A stretch of 28,452 nucleotides of DNA, from contig CAYYJE010000034.1 of NCBI GenBank assembly GCA_964472165.1, positions 1 to 28,452 of the forward strand, in the 5' to 3' direction. Below the pieces are notes generated by a model. It had not been told where the DNA came from. It ran no database searches and was given only the letters and a program-made list of their open reading frames with translations. Shown piece by piece: positions 7,423 to 15,863 of the stretch; within the stretch, counting starts at the first letter, position 1; every line of letters starts with the position of its first letter. Both the position numbers and the translations under genes were made by a program. The DNA is from UBA1413 sp964472165. GTDB lineage: Bacteria; Bacteroidota; Bacteroidia; Bacteroidales; Prolixibacteraceae.

Positions 7423-8550
7423 CTATTCCTTGCCAAACTTATAGATACAGACTGAGTAATACTCTTGTCCCGGCTCCAGTATTGCAGATGGGAATGCAGG
7501 CTGGTTGGGACTGTCGGGAAAATGTTGTGTTTCAAGACAAAGCGATCCCCTGAACGGATATACTTTCCCATGTTTGCCGGTATCTTTTCCGGCAAGGAAA
7601 TTTCCGCCGTAGAACTGGATCCCCGGTTCATTGGTGAAGACTTCCATGGTCCTTCCTGAAGCAGGTTCCACCACTTTGGCGGCAAAGTTCAGCAGGGAGT
7701 CTGACGGGATTAACACCCAGTTGTGGTCGTACCCTTTTCCGTAAGCCAGCTGCTGGTTCTCCTCGTTGACCCTTGCACCGATGGGAGCCGGGGTGCGGAA
7801 ATCGAAGGGTGTCCCTTCCACCGGTGCGATCTCTCCTGTTGGGATCAAGCCGTCGTCGACAGGTGTGTATGAGGCAGCATTAATCTGCAAAATATGGTCG
7901 TTGATATCTCCGTTGCCGGCCCCCTTGAGATTAAAAAAGGAGTGATGGGTTAAATTCACAGGCGTTGCTTTGTCAGTGGTCGCTTTATACTCGATCTTCA
8001 GCTCATTCCCATCGGTCAGTTCGTAGGTTACATTTACCTGCAGATTCCCGGGATATCCCTCTTCACCGTCGGCGGAAAAATAGCTAAGCAAAAGGGTCTT
8101 GTCGTCTGACTGGACAGCATCCCAGACAACATTGTTGAATCCTTTGATGCCGCCGTGTAAATGGTTGGGACCATTGTTGGTGGCCAGTTTGTACAAGGAA
8201 TCATTCAGCGTGAATTCCCCCTTGCTGATTCTGTTGCCGTAGCGTCCGATCAGTGTTCCGAAATAAATTTCGTTCGAGTTCAGATATCCGTTGAGTGTTG
8301 GATAACCCAGAACCACATCTTCAAAATTACCGTTCCTGTCGGGTATCCATAAACTCACTACCCTGCCACCGTAATTGGTGATCTGGGCGACAATTCCCGA
8401 ACTGTTTTTCAGGGTAAAGAGTTCTACTTTTTTGCCATCTGTTTCACCACCGAAGGTGGCTGCGTCGATCAGCGGCAGTTGCGGGGGCGTTTTTGAACAA
8501 CTGGCAAACACCAAAAGCGCCATCAGTGAAAATAAATGTGTTGCTTTCAT
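7423..8550 (-). CDS. galM: Aldose 1-epimerase, predicted lipoprotein
   Basis: Interconverts alpha and beta anomers of hexoses such as galactose and glucose. The 375-residue protein opens with a lipoprotein-type signal peptide (hydrophobic residues 6-16, then FASCS, lipid-acceptor Cys at 18), so it is probably anchored on the periplasmic face or at the surface. Family motifs are GRYGNRIS, NHLHGG, the active-site stretch NLTHHSFFNLKG with its catalytic His, and CLETQHFPDSPN near the C-terminus with the catalytic Glu. The ATG at 8550 is chosen because it gives a clean signal peptide; the longer frame does not. It lies downstream of the beta-repeat protein gene with a 105-bp gap. An exported mutarotase fits a polysaccharide-degrading bacterium. 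No sugar-pathway genes are adjacent. Confidence 0.93.
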   Translation of the reverse strand: MKATHLFSLMALLVFASCSKTPPQLPLIDAATFGGETDGKKVELFTLKNSSGIVAQITNYGGRVVSLWIPDRNGNFEDVVLGYPTLNGYLNSNEIYFGTLIGRYGNRISKGEFTLNDSLYKLATNNGPNHLHGGIKGFNNVVWDAVQSDDKTLLLSYFSADGEEGYPGNLQVNVTYELTDGNELKIEYKATTDKATPVNLTHHSFFNLKGAGNGDINDHILQINAASYTPVDDGLIPTGEIAPVEGTPFDFRTPAPIGARVNEENQQLAYGKGYDHNWVLIPSDSLLNFAAKVVEPASGRTMEVFTNEPGIQFYGGNFLAGKDTGKHGKVYPFRGSLCLETQHFPDSPNQPAFPSAILEPGQEYYSVCIYKFGKE

Positions 8551-8655
8551 ATCGTAATAATTTATCAGAATTGGTTTCATATCCATTTCGAAGTTCATAT
8601 TCAGGGATCATCGCGGTGAAATTCCTTTTGACGGAATTATGGTTTCCAGGTCATT

Positions 8656-9564
8656 TTATGCTTCCCCGAACCATTCATATTCATACCGCAACTCATAATG
8701 CTGACTCATCGACAATCCCCTGCCATTGGCAAAAATCACCGAATTTTCAATGTTATTGGACGCATCGTAGCTGTTTTCCACCCAGAGAATCTGATCTCCC
8801 CGGTCGTTGACCTCTTCCTGCCCCAAATTATTTCCACGGTCGTCGTAAAAGTAGGTTGTGGTGTTTTTCTTCTCCTCCGATTCCACCGCTGAATGTATCA
8901 GTTTGTGGTCTTTGTCATAAGTATAACGGGTGGTTTCAACCAGTTCACCCTCTTCGTCATACAAGTGGTCCGTGATTTTCAATCCCGCACTGTTGAATTT
9001 GGAGGTGAGTTTGTAGTTTTCACCGGTTTCCTCATCCTTACGCTTGTGCATGGTCACATGGCCTTCCCCGTCATAGGCGTACTCATCCAATTCGATCAGA
9101 TTATCCTCCTCATCAAATACTTCATGTTTGACCAGCCGGTTATTCTCCCAGGCGAATTTTTCGGTCTGGAACAGAATCCCCTCTTCATCGAGAGTGACTT
9201 TTTCAACCAGGTGGTCATTTTCGCCGTAGGTGAAAGAAGTCACATCTGTGGATCCGTCGAGGTATTTCTTTATTTCCTTGGTGACCAATCCTTTGGAATC
9301 TCTTTCATAGCTGTTGCTTTCCGAGAGTTCGTCCTCACCTGAATAGTAATCTTCCCTGATTACTTTGCCTTTGTCGTCGTACGCCCGTGTAATTTTTTCA
9401 GCCAGGAGACCGTCAGCGGTAAAACTGCTTTGAGAAAGGATTTGCCCGTTCCGGTCGTGTTCCGTATAACTGTAAAGATAGGGATAGGTTTCCAGTATTC
9501 CCTGTCCTATTCCTACATTGACAAGGTTCTTGCGGTAAACCGAAGTGGTTTTTTTCTGCGGCAT
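8656..9564 (-). CDS. Acidic YD-like beta-repeat protein, function unknown
   Basis: I do not recognise a specific family. The 302-residue protein is built from about ten degenerate units of roughly 25 residues. Each has an aromatic-Tyr-Asp start, a D/E-x-G/N turn, an L/I-V-x-K/E strand, and a second acidic turn such as DEEGELVE or DEEDNLIE. The pattern recalls YD/RHS or MORN-like beta-hairpin repeats. It is very acidic and has no signal peptide or membrane segment, so a cytoplasmic place is most likely, though non-classical export cannot be excluded. The N-terminal 30 residues are basic and lie outside the repeats. It is flanked by an intrinsic terminator upstream (9591-9624), so it has its own promoter. 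The repeats may bind a partner protein; no catalytic residues are evident. Confidence 0.7.
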   Translation of the reverse strand: MPQKKTTSVYRKNLVNVGIGQGILETYPYLYSYTEHDRNGQILSQSSFTADGLLAEKITRAYDDKGKVIREDYYSGEDELSESNSYERDSKGLVTKEIKKYLDGSTDVTSFTYGENDHLVEKVTLDEEGILFQTEKFAWENNRLVKHEVFDEEDNLIELDEYAYDGEGHVTMHKRKDEETGENYKLTSKFNSAGLKITDHLYDEEGELVETTRYTYDKDHKLIHSAVESEEKKNTTTYFYDDRGNNLGQEEVNDRGDQILWVENSYDASNNIENSVIFANGRGLSMSQHYELRYEYEWFGEA

Positions 9565-9590
9565 ATCTGTAAATTTCAGTAGTCGCCAAA

Positions 9591-9624
9591 ATTAACAAAA
9601 AAGGAGAGTTATGTCACTCTCCTT
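9591..9624 (-). terminator. Intrinsic terminator of the DUF4837 gene
   Basis: A perfect 9-bp stem (AAGGAGAGT/ACTCTCCTT, 9601-9624) with a 6-base loop is followed on the minus strand by TTTTTTGTTAATTTT. It is 60 bp downstream of the DUF4837 stop codon and ends before the next minus-strand gene. Confidence 0.85.
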
Positions 9625-9684
9625 CTGATCTGTTTTTTATGCGGGCACCAGGAATCTGATGACGGCTGTTTCGCCCGAAGGTTG

Positions 9685-10719
9685 TCAGTTGCCCATATTG
9701 ATCTGACTGTTCAGCTTGTCATTCTTCTCCTGGTCTTTGAGCTTCATGGAATAGAGTATTGCTTCGATCTGTCTGACGTAATTTCTTTTGTTTTTACTGG
9801 GGGCATAGACGTATCCGTCGACAACCACCACGCGCTGCCTGTTGAGGTCCAGTTCTGCCAGCATGACAAAGGGTCCTCCCATAAAATCGTTTTCCACACG
9901 CCACAATCCGCGGAGGTCGGCCGCGTAGTTACCATTGTGCCGGGTAACCTGGAAAATGGGATTGGCCACTCTTTCTGTGGCCATGTAACTTCCTGCTGTT
10001 GGCCCGGGAACGTTGGCTTTCAGTATGCTGTCGCGTTTGAACAACAGGTAATTAAGGGTGAACGTACTGTCGGAATTGTAAGGGAAAGTATAAACCATAA
10101 TTGCCTGTGAGATCTCCGGAGTTTCATACCGCAGCCAGGTGAAGTCTTTTCCTTCGGGAGCGATCTGGAATCCCGGGGGTACAGTGAGGTAAATCCCGAA
10201 GTTCTGCTCCAGTTTGTTGTAAATCGCTTTGTCATACAGTTTCTGGTAATTCATTTCCAGACGTTCCCTTTCCGCTTTTATGAAATAGGCAATGATTTTG
10301 TCTGAATTTTCCCTGAAAAGCTTTTCAAACTCCTCATTGTTACGGGCATTGATTTGTACGGTGGCCTGGGGGTAAGCCCACACATCATCGGTAAAAGTGA
10401 CCCCCGGATTTTCCACGATGGGCGATATTTTGGTCTGGACGATATTGCGGGTTGTCAGGAAGATATCCTTGAAGGCTTCGTGGGGAACATTGACCAGGTC
10501 GAAGATAGGTTCTTCCTGGGGCAAGGCGAGCTGGGATTGTCCCAGTGTCCGGCGGATCAGATTTCCGGGCAGATCATCCCACGCTACTTTCGACATGATC
10601 ACAATCATTTCTCCGGCTCTTCCCGTAATATTCGTGTGGAGTACCGGGCCTCCCTTGTGTTGACAGGCAGCTGTCACAATAAGCAATGCCAACAGCAAAT
10701 AATTGATTATCTTATTCAT
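9685..10719 (-). CDS. DUF4837 family lipoprotein
   Basis: A Bacteroidota-specific family of unknown function. The 344-residue protein starts with a lipoprotein signal peptide (hydrophobic residues 7-15, then VTAAC, Cys 19). A conserved-looking segment TGRAGEMIVIM lies near residues 32-42, followed by PQEEPIFDLVNVPH. The rest looks like a soluble mixed alpha/beta periplasmic domain without obvious catalytic motifs. The C-terminal 20 residues are charged. It has its own terminator at 9591-9624 and starts 109 bp after folK on the same strand. Family assignment is from memory of the sequence pattern; function is not inferred. Confidence 0.75.
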   Translation of the reverse strand: MNKIINYLLLALLIVTAACQHKGGPVLHTNITGRAGEMIVIMSKVAWDDLPGNLIRRTLGQSQLALPQEEPIFDLVNVPHEAFKDIFLTTRNIVQTKISPIVENPGVTFTDDVWAYPQATVQINARNNEEFEKLFRENSDKIIAYFIKAERERLEMNYQKLYDKAIYNKLEQNFGIYLTVPPGFQIAPEGKDFTWLRYETPEISQAIMVYTFPYNSDSTFTLNYLLFKRDSILKANVPGPTAGSYMATERVANPIFQVTRHNGNYAADLRGLWRVENDFMGGPFVMLAELDLNRQRVVVVDGYVYAPSKNKRNYVRQIEAILYSMKLKDQEKNDKLNSQINMGN

Positions 10720-10828
10720 AAGTGTCTTGTTTTGTAGTGAAATTCCGGACTATTTGCAACAAAAACCTTACCAAGATAACCATTTTGGGAAATAACCTGA
10801 AGGTCCGGTTCAGGAATCAGGAAAGTTT

Positions 10829-11326
10829 TTACTTTGGGTTCAAAATCTGAACATCTGAAGGGTCCTCACATTCGGCCAGCATTTCGGCCATGGTTTTGCC
10901 GGTACCCGGATGGCGGAACTCCGGAGAGAGGAGCGCCAGTGGCGCCAGTACAAATCTCCGGCGTCCGATCAGGGGGTGCGGAATGGAAAGTTCCTCCGTT
11001 TCCAGAACCAGCTGGTCATAATAGAGGATGTCGATATCCATCCTGCGGGAAATGTAACGACCTGAGACCCGCTTTCTTCCAAAAAACGCTTCAATTTTAC
11101 GGATCTCCTGCAATACTTCAGCAGGAGTGAGAAGGGTAGCCACCACAACCACCTGGTTCCAGAACGCTGTTTTGGCTTCGAATCCCCACGGAGGAGAGAC
11201 AAAAAGAGGAGAAACCTGCTCAATTCTTCCGATTGTCTTTCCGATGAAGAACAAGGTTTTTTTAAATATTTGGCTTTTATTTCCGATATTTCCGCCCAGA
11301 CAAAGATATAGTTGATATTCTCCCAT
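10829..11326 (-). CDS. folK: Hydroxymethyldihydropterin pyrophosphokinase
   Basis: Transfers pyrophosphate from ATP to 6-hydroxymethyl-7,8-dihydropterin in folate synthesis, in the cytoplasm. The 165-residue length is typical. It shows the N-terminal LGGNIGNK (10-17), the PPWGFEAKTAFWNQV stretch (45-59), and the HPPK signature RRMDIDIL, where D97 and D99 are the expected magnesium ligands. HPLIGRRRFVLAPL follows. It is divergent from sppA with 79 bp between the start codons, so promoters of both genes share this short gap. No other folate genes are nearby. Confidence 0.95.
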   Translation of the reverse strand: MGEYQLYLCLGGNIGNKSQIFKKTLFFIGKTIGRIEQVSPLFVSPPWGFEAKTAFWNQVVVVATLLTPAEVLQEIRKIEAFFGRKRVSGRYISRRMDIDILYYDQLVLETEELSIPHPLIGRRRFVLAPLALLSPEFRHPGTGKTMAEMLAECEDPSDVQILNPK

Positions 11327-11405
11327 TATTTTTGTGTAATTGCCGAACCAACAAACGGACTCATAATCTGAACGAAAGTATAAATATTGGTTAAATCAAA
11401 TTCAT

Positions 11406-13181
11406 ATGAAGCAATTTTTTAAGTATACCCTGGCCACCATCACAGGGATTATTCTTACTACCCTGATCGGTTTTCTGATTCTGGTGATGGTATTCGGAGC
11501 AATCGTGGCGTCAACGGAAAAACAGGTTGCCGTGGAGAATCATTCCATGCTGATGCTCAAACTCGACAACCAGATTGTAGACCGGGCTCCCAATGATCCC
11601 TTTTCCGGGTTAAACATTCCGGGTTTGGAGCAAACCAGGAAAGTAGGTTTGGATGACATCCTGGCATCGATTGACAAAGCCAGGTATGATGACCGCATCC
11701 GGTGTATTTACCTCGACCTGTCGGTGATCAATGGTGGCATGGCAGCCGTGGAAGAGATCAGGAACAGCCTGATTGCTTTCAGGGACAGCAGCTCAAAACC
11801 TGTATACGCCTACGGCGATCTCTATGACCAGAAGGCTTATTACCTGGCCACCGCTGCCGACAAGGTGGTGCTGAATCCCAGGGGAGTCATTGATTTCAGG
11901 GGATTGGGAGGAGAATTGACCTTTTTCAAGAATGCTTTGGAAAAGCTGGGTTTGGAAATGCAGGTTGTCAGGCATGGCAAGTTCAAGGCTGCGGTGGAGC
12001 CTTTCATGCTGGAAGAGATGAGTCCTGAAAACCGGGAGCAGCAAATGGTTTATATGAACAGCATGTGGAACCATATGCTGAATGGGATTTCCGGTCAGAG
12101 GGATATTCCGGTGGCCCGGCTGAATGAACTCGCCGATCAGGTAATGACCTTCAGAAAGGCAGAAGAGGTCTTGGCTGCCGGTTTGGTCGACACCCTGAAA
12201 TACAAGGATGAGGTGTTGGACGATTTAAGGGAAATAACGGGAACGGCTGCCGGAAAGGGAATCCCTCTGGTTACTGTATTTGATTATGCGAAGGTTCCCG
12301 TTAAAAAGGAACATAAACCCGCTTTTTCAAGGAATAAAATCGCTGTGATCTATGCCAGCGGCAACATCGGAAATAACATGGGAAGTGAAGGCATCAACGG
12401 GGACAAGCTTTCACGGGAGATACGGAAAGTAAGGCAGGACTCCACCTATAAGGCCATTGTGTTGCGTATCGACTCACCGGGAGGAAGTGCCTATGACTCT
12501 GAAGTGATCTGGAGAGAAGTGAAACTTGCTGCAGAAGAGAAGACCGTCGTCGCCTCGATGGGAAATGTGGCAGCTTCGGGGGGCTATTACATCGCCTGCG
12601 CGGCTGATAAAATCGTTGCCCAACCCAATACCATCACCGGGTCGATCGGTATATTCGGAATCATTCCCAATGCCGGGGAGTTTTTTAATGATAAGCTCGG
12701 AATCACCACCGATGTGGTGAAAACGAATGCCCACTCCGACATGCCTTCCTTTACCCGTCCGATGAGCGAATTCGAGAGAAACCTGATGCAGAGTTACATC
12801 GAAGAGGGATACGCCCTTTTTGTGTCAAGGGTGGCCGATGGCCGGAGTATGCAAACTGCATCGGTTGATTCTATCGGACAGGGACGTGTGTGGACCGGAG
12901 AAAACGCGCTGAGAATCGGGCTTGTCGACGAACTGGGAGGCCTTGACAAAGCCATTGGGATTGCAGCCGGAATCGCAGGGCTTGAGAACTACCGCACGGT
13001 GAAACTTCCTGAACTTCCCGATCCCCTGACCGAGCTTCTGAAGGGGGGTACCGACAATGCCCGCACCTGGTTTCTGAAAAGGGAAATGGGCGATGCCTGG
13101 CCCTACTACGAGCAGCTTGGCAGATTGAAAAATATGAAGGGTTTGTATGCCCGGATCCCTTATGATGTGGTGATCCGCTAG
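11406..13181 (+). CDS. sppA: Signal peptide peptidase SppA (67K type)
   Basis: Membrane-anchored serine protease that degrades cleaved signal peptides and other membrane-protein fragments in the periplasm. The 591-residue protein is the long, internally duplicated form. It has an N-terminal transmembrane anchor (about 9-33) and two S49 domains. The Ser-Lys dyad is visible: K194 in FKAAVEPF and S391 in AASGGYYIA, close to E. coli K209 and S409. PGG in RIDSPGGSA (near 355-362) would form the oxyanion region. A long hairpin terminator follows at 13211-13256, so it is probably monocistronic. It ends with TAG. Confidence 0.95.
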   Translation: MKQFFKYTLATITGIILTTLIGFLILVMVFGAIVASTEKQVAVENHSMLMLKLDNQIVDRAPNDPFSGLNIPGLEQTRKVGLDDILASIDKARYDDRIRCIYLDLSVINGGMAAVEEIRNSLIAFRDSSSKPVYAYGDLYDQKAYYLATAADKVVLNPRGVIDFRGLGGELTFFKNALEKLGLEMQVVRHGKFKAAVEPFMLEEMSPENREQQMVYMNSMWNHMLNGISGQRDIPVARLNELADQVMTFRKAEEVLAAGLVDTLKYKDEVLDDLREITGTAAGKGIPLVTVFDYAKVPVKKEHKPAFSRNKIAVIYASGNIGNNMGSEGINGDKLSREIRKVRQDSTYKAIVLRIDSPGGSAYDSEVIWREVKLAAEEKTVVASMGNVAASGGYYIACAADKIVAQPNTITGSIGIFGIIPNAGEFFNDKLGITTDVVKTNAHSDMPSFTRPMSEFERNLMQSYIEEGYALFVSRVADGRSMQTASVDSIGQGRVWTGENALRIGLVDELGGLDKAIGIAAGIAGLENYRTVKLPELPDPLTELLKGGTDNARTWFLKREMGDAWPYYEQLGRLKNMKGLYARIPYDVVIR

Positions 13182-13210
13182 TCACGATCAGCGGCCGCGG
13201 GGTTACCGGT

Positions 13211-13256
13211 CAGAATACTAAAAATCAGGATATCCATCCTGTTTTTTAGTATTCTG
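13211..13256 (+). terminator. Long hairpin terminator after sppA
   Basis: Two 21-base arms (13211-13231 and 13236-13256) pair with one mismatch around a 4-base loop ATCC. The outer arm is CAGAATACTAAAAA with TTTTTAGTATTCTG; the inner arm is CAGGAT/ATCCTG. It is followed by GTTTTTATC. The stem is longer than usual. It isolates sppA from the lpxK run. Confidence 0.8.
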
Positions 13257-13305
13257 GTTTTTATCGGTCAATAATTACTATTTTAGTGACCCAAATTCCT
13301 GCCCT

Positions 13306-14406
13306 ATGCGGAAACTCTTCTTGTATCCCCTTTCATTGATATACGGAATGGTTGTATCATTCCGTAACTGGTTGTATGACCTTAAGTTGATGAAATCGGT
13401 CGACTTTGATATCCCCGTGATCTCCATCGGGAACATTACCGTGGGGGGTACCGGAAAAACTCCTCACACCGAATACCTCATCAAGTTGCTTAAGTCGCAG
13501 TTCAGGGTTGCCACGCTGAGCCGGGGTTATAAGCGGAAAACAAAGGGATTTTTGCTGGTCAGTACAAACTCTGACGTGACGGAGATCGGGGATGAGCCGC
13601 TCCAGATGAAGAAGAAATTCTCCGGGGTTACCGTATCGGTATGTGAAAACCGTGTGACAGGCGTGAAAAATTTACTGGCGGTTGATTCTCCCCCTGATGT
13701 GATCCTTCTCGATGATGCCTATCAGCACCGGCGGATCAATCCAGGACTCAATATTCTGCTGATCGATTACAACAAACCATTGCGCGACGACCATCTGTTG
13801 CCCTATGGCAGGTTAAGGGAGAGCCGTAAACAGCTGCGGAGGGCCAATATCATCATCATCACGAAGTGCCCGACAGAAATAGCCCCGATTACCCGGCGGA
13901 TTATGACCAAAGAGGTTTTTCTTTTCCCATACCAGGAACTCTTTTTTACAACCATGGTATATGGTCAGCTATACCCGGTGTTCCCGGAAGCTCCCAAAAT
14001 GGATCTCTTTACCGATACCTGGCGGATGGGAATCCTGCTGGTCACCGGAATTGCTTCACCCGAATATGTGGTTCAGCATGTGAAAAAGCTCTCCGCTGAG
14101 GTGGACACCGCCATTTTCCCCGACCATCATTACTACACCGAAAACGACATCCACCTGATTGTCCAGAAATTCTACCGGCTTCAGAGTTCCCGGAGAATTA
14201 TCGTTACCACTGAAAAAGATGTGGTCAGGCTTACCAAACCGGACCTTTTCACCCCCGAAGTAAAATCATCTGTATATTTCCTGCCCATTCAGGTGAAATT
14301 CCTGGACAAGGAGGGCAAATTGTTTGACAAGAAAATTTTAGATTATGTGGGAGAAAATAAAAGCAACCGCGAATTACATATCAGGCAGAGTAAATCTAAA
14401 AACTGA
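13306..14406 (+). CDS. lpxK: Tetraacyldisaccharide 4'-kinase
   Basis: Phosphorylates the 4' position of the tetraacyldisaccharide 1-phosphate to make lipid IVA, at the inner membrane. The 366-residue protein has an N-terminal hydrophobic anchor (about 4-20) and the Walker A segment NITVGGTGKTPH (43-54). DDAYQHRRI (near 143-151) is the conserved segment downstream, with the catalytic Asp expected there. The last 20 codons overlap the start of punA by 62 bp, which supports translational coupling. First gene of a tight plus-strand run. Confidence 0.94.
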   Translation: MRKLFLYPLSLIYGMVVSFRNWLYDLKLMKSVDFDIPVISIGNITVGGTGKTPHTEYLIKLLKSQFRVATLSRGYKRKTKGFLLVSTNSDVTEIGDEPLQMKKKFSGVTVSVCENRVTGVKNLLAVDSPPDVILLDDAYQHRRINPGLNILLIDYNKPLRDDHLLPYGRLRESRKQLRRANIIIITKCPTEIAPITRRIMTKEVFLFPYQELFFTTMVYGQLYPVFPEAPKMDLFTDTWRMGILLVTGIASPEYVVQHVKKLSAEVDTAIFPDHHYYTENDIHLIVQKFYRLQSSRRIIVTTEKDVVRLTKPDLFTPEVKSSVYFLPIQVKFLDKEGKLFDKKILDYVGENKSNRELHIRQSKSKN

Positions 14407-15163
14407 TATCGGCATTATTCTGGGCACTGGATTGGGTGGCCTTGTGAATGAGATTGAAATTACGGATACGATTTCCTACAGTGATATCCCCGGCTTCCCT
14501 GTATCAACTGTGGAAGGTCACGCCGGAAGGCTGATCTTCGGGAAACTCGGAGACAAGGAAGTGATGGCCATGCAGGGACGTTTTCACTATTATGAAGGCT
14601 ATAACATGAAAGAAGTGACTTTTCCTGTCAGGGTTATGCACCAAATGGGAATCACCAATCTTTTTGTGTCGAATGCCAGCGGTGGACTCAATCCCGATTA
14701 CCGGGTGGGTGATATCATGATTATCAGGGATCACATCAATTTTTTTCCGGAACATCCGTTAAGAGGGAAAAACCTGGATGAGCTCGGTCCCCGGTTTCCC
14801 GACATGAGCACGGTCTACGATGAAAGACTCCGTATGACCGCCAGGAAAATCGCCCTGGAACATAACTTCCTGTTGAAGGAGGGTGTCTATGTGGGTGTTT
14901 CAGGTCCTACCTTTGAGACCCCTGCCGAGTACCTGATGTTCCGGAAACTGGGAGGCGATGCCGTGGGAATGAGTACCGTTCCGGAAGTGATTGTGGCCCG
15001 CCATTCAGGGATGCGGATTTTCGGGATCTCTATCATTACCGATAGCGGCGTTCCCGGACAAATTGTGGAAATTTCGCACGAAGAGGTCCAGCAGGTTGCC
15101 ATGAAAGCAGAACCCAAGATGACGCTGATCATGAAGGAGCTAATCAAAAACCTTCATGGATAG
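14345..15163 (+). CDS. punA: Purine nucleoside phosphorylase (trimeric PNP-I class)
   Basis: Phosphorolyses purine nucleosides to base and ribose 1-phosphate for salvage, in the cytoplasm. The 272-residue protein shows GIILGTGLGG (23-32), MQGRFHYYEGY (76-86, phosphate/ribose site), SNASGGLNP (109-117) and PTFETPAEY (188-196). Aligned to human PNP by a constant offset of 10, E191 matches base-binding E201 and M209 matches M219. D233 replaces N243, the base-specificity Asn. The start overlaps lpxK by 62 bp; no later ATG would keep the N-terminal helix. The 3' end overlaps the next gene by 8 bp. Ends with TAG. A methylthioadenosine phosphorylase is a less likely alternative. Confidence 0.92.
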   Translation: MWEKIKATANYISGRVNLKTDIGIILGTGLGGLVNEIEITDTISYSDIPGFPVSTVEGHAGRLIFGKLGDKEVMAMQGRFHYYEGYNMKEVTFPVRVMHQMGITNLFVSNASGGLNPDYRVGDIMIIRDHINFFPEHPLRGKNLDELGPRFPDMSTVYDERLRMTARKIALEHNFLLKEGVYVGVSGPTFETPAEYLMFRKLGGDAVGMSTVPEVIVARHSGMRIFGISIITDSGVPGQIVEISHEEVQQVAMKAEPKMTLIMKELIKNLHG

Positions 15164-15863
15164 CCTGATCATCTCTCTGACCCCGGTTGTCATTGTAGCA
15201 GCATATATCTGGTTCCGCGATAAATATGAGCGCGAGCCTTTCCCCCTGCTTCTGATTTCGCTGCTGGCCGGTGCTTTGATTGTCATTCCTGTAATGGCCG
15301 TGGAGGCTGCCCTTTCCCTGGCAGGTGAAAACCTGGAGGGACTGGCGGATGCCGCCTGGACTGCCTTTGCAGTGGCTGGTTTCACAGAGGAGATGTTCAA
15401 ATTTATCGCGCTCTTCCTGCTCATATGGAAAAACAGGCATTTCAACGAAAAATACGACGGAATTGTATATGCGGCTTTTATCTCCCTGGGATTTGCCGCT
15501 GTTGAAAATGTAATGTATGTGATGCAGGACGGGCATGCCACCGGTTTGCTCAGGGCATTTACGGCCGTGCCTGCCCATGCCATCTTCGGAATTGTCATGG
15601 GGTATTACACCGGAATGGCAAAATTCTATCCCAAATACCGGCAGCGGTATAAATATATGGCGCTGTTTGTGCCCATGCTCCTGCACGGAATTTATGATTT
15701 TATCCTGATGACCGGTTACGAATGGCTCTGGTTATTCTTCCTGGCTTTCGTCATCTTCCTTTACATCACCGGGTTGAAACGGATGAAACTGCTCTCCGAC
15801 CACTCCTATTTTCGTACTGATTTTGACCTCCTTAATAAAAAATTCACCAATGACAATCCCTGA
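15156..15863 (+). CDS. PrsW-type intramembrane protease
   Basis: Family members are multi-pass glutamic-type intramembrane proteases related to CAAX proteases; Bacillus PrsW makes a site-1 cut in an anti-sigma factor. This 235-residue protein has about seven hydrophobic segments. The conserved motifs are present: EREP (25-28), EEMFK (E78, E79, K82), AAVEN (E117), HAIFG (H141) and HGIYD (177-181). It starts 8 bp inside the end of punA and its 3' end overlaps the next gene by 14 bp, so it is part of a coupled run. No anti-sigma gene is adjacent, so the substrate is unknown. Confidence 0.88.
   Translation: MDSLIISLTPVVIVAAYIWFRDKYEREPFPLLLISLLAGALIVIPVMAVEAALSLAGENLEGLADAAWTAFAVAGFTEEMFKFIALFLLIWKNRHFNEKYDGIVYAAFISLGFAAVENVMYVMQDGHATGLLRAFTAVPAHAIFGIVMGYYTGMAKFYPKYRQRYKYMALFVPMLLHGIYDFILMTGYEWLWLFFLAFVIFLYITGLKRMKLLSDHSYFRTDFDLLNKKFTNDNP

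Noticed and set aside
15823..15849. Upstream TTG start of the serine racemase-like gene
   Set aside because: The ATG at 15850 gives the expected N-terminus and length; the extra nine residues have no family match.
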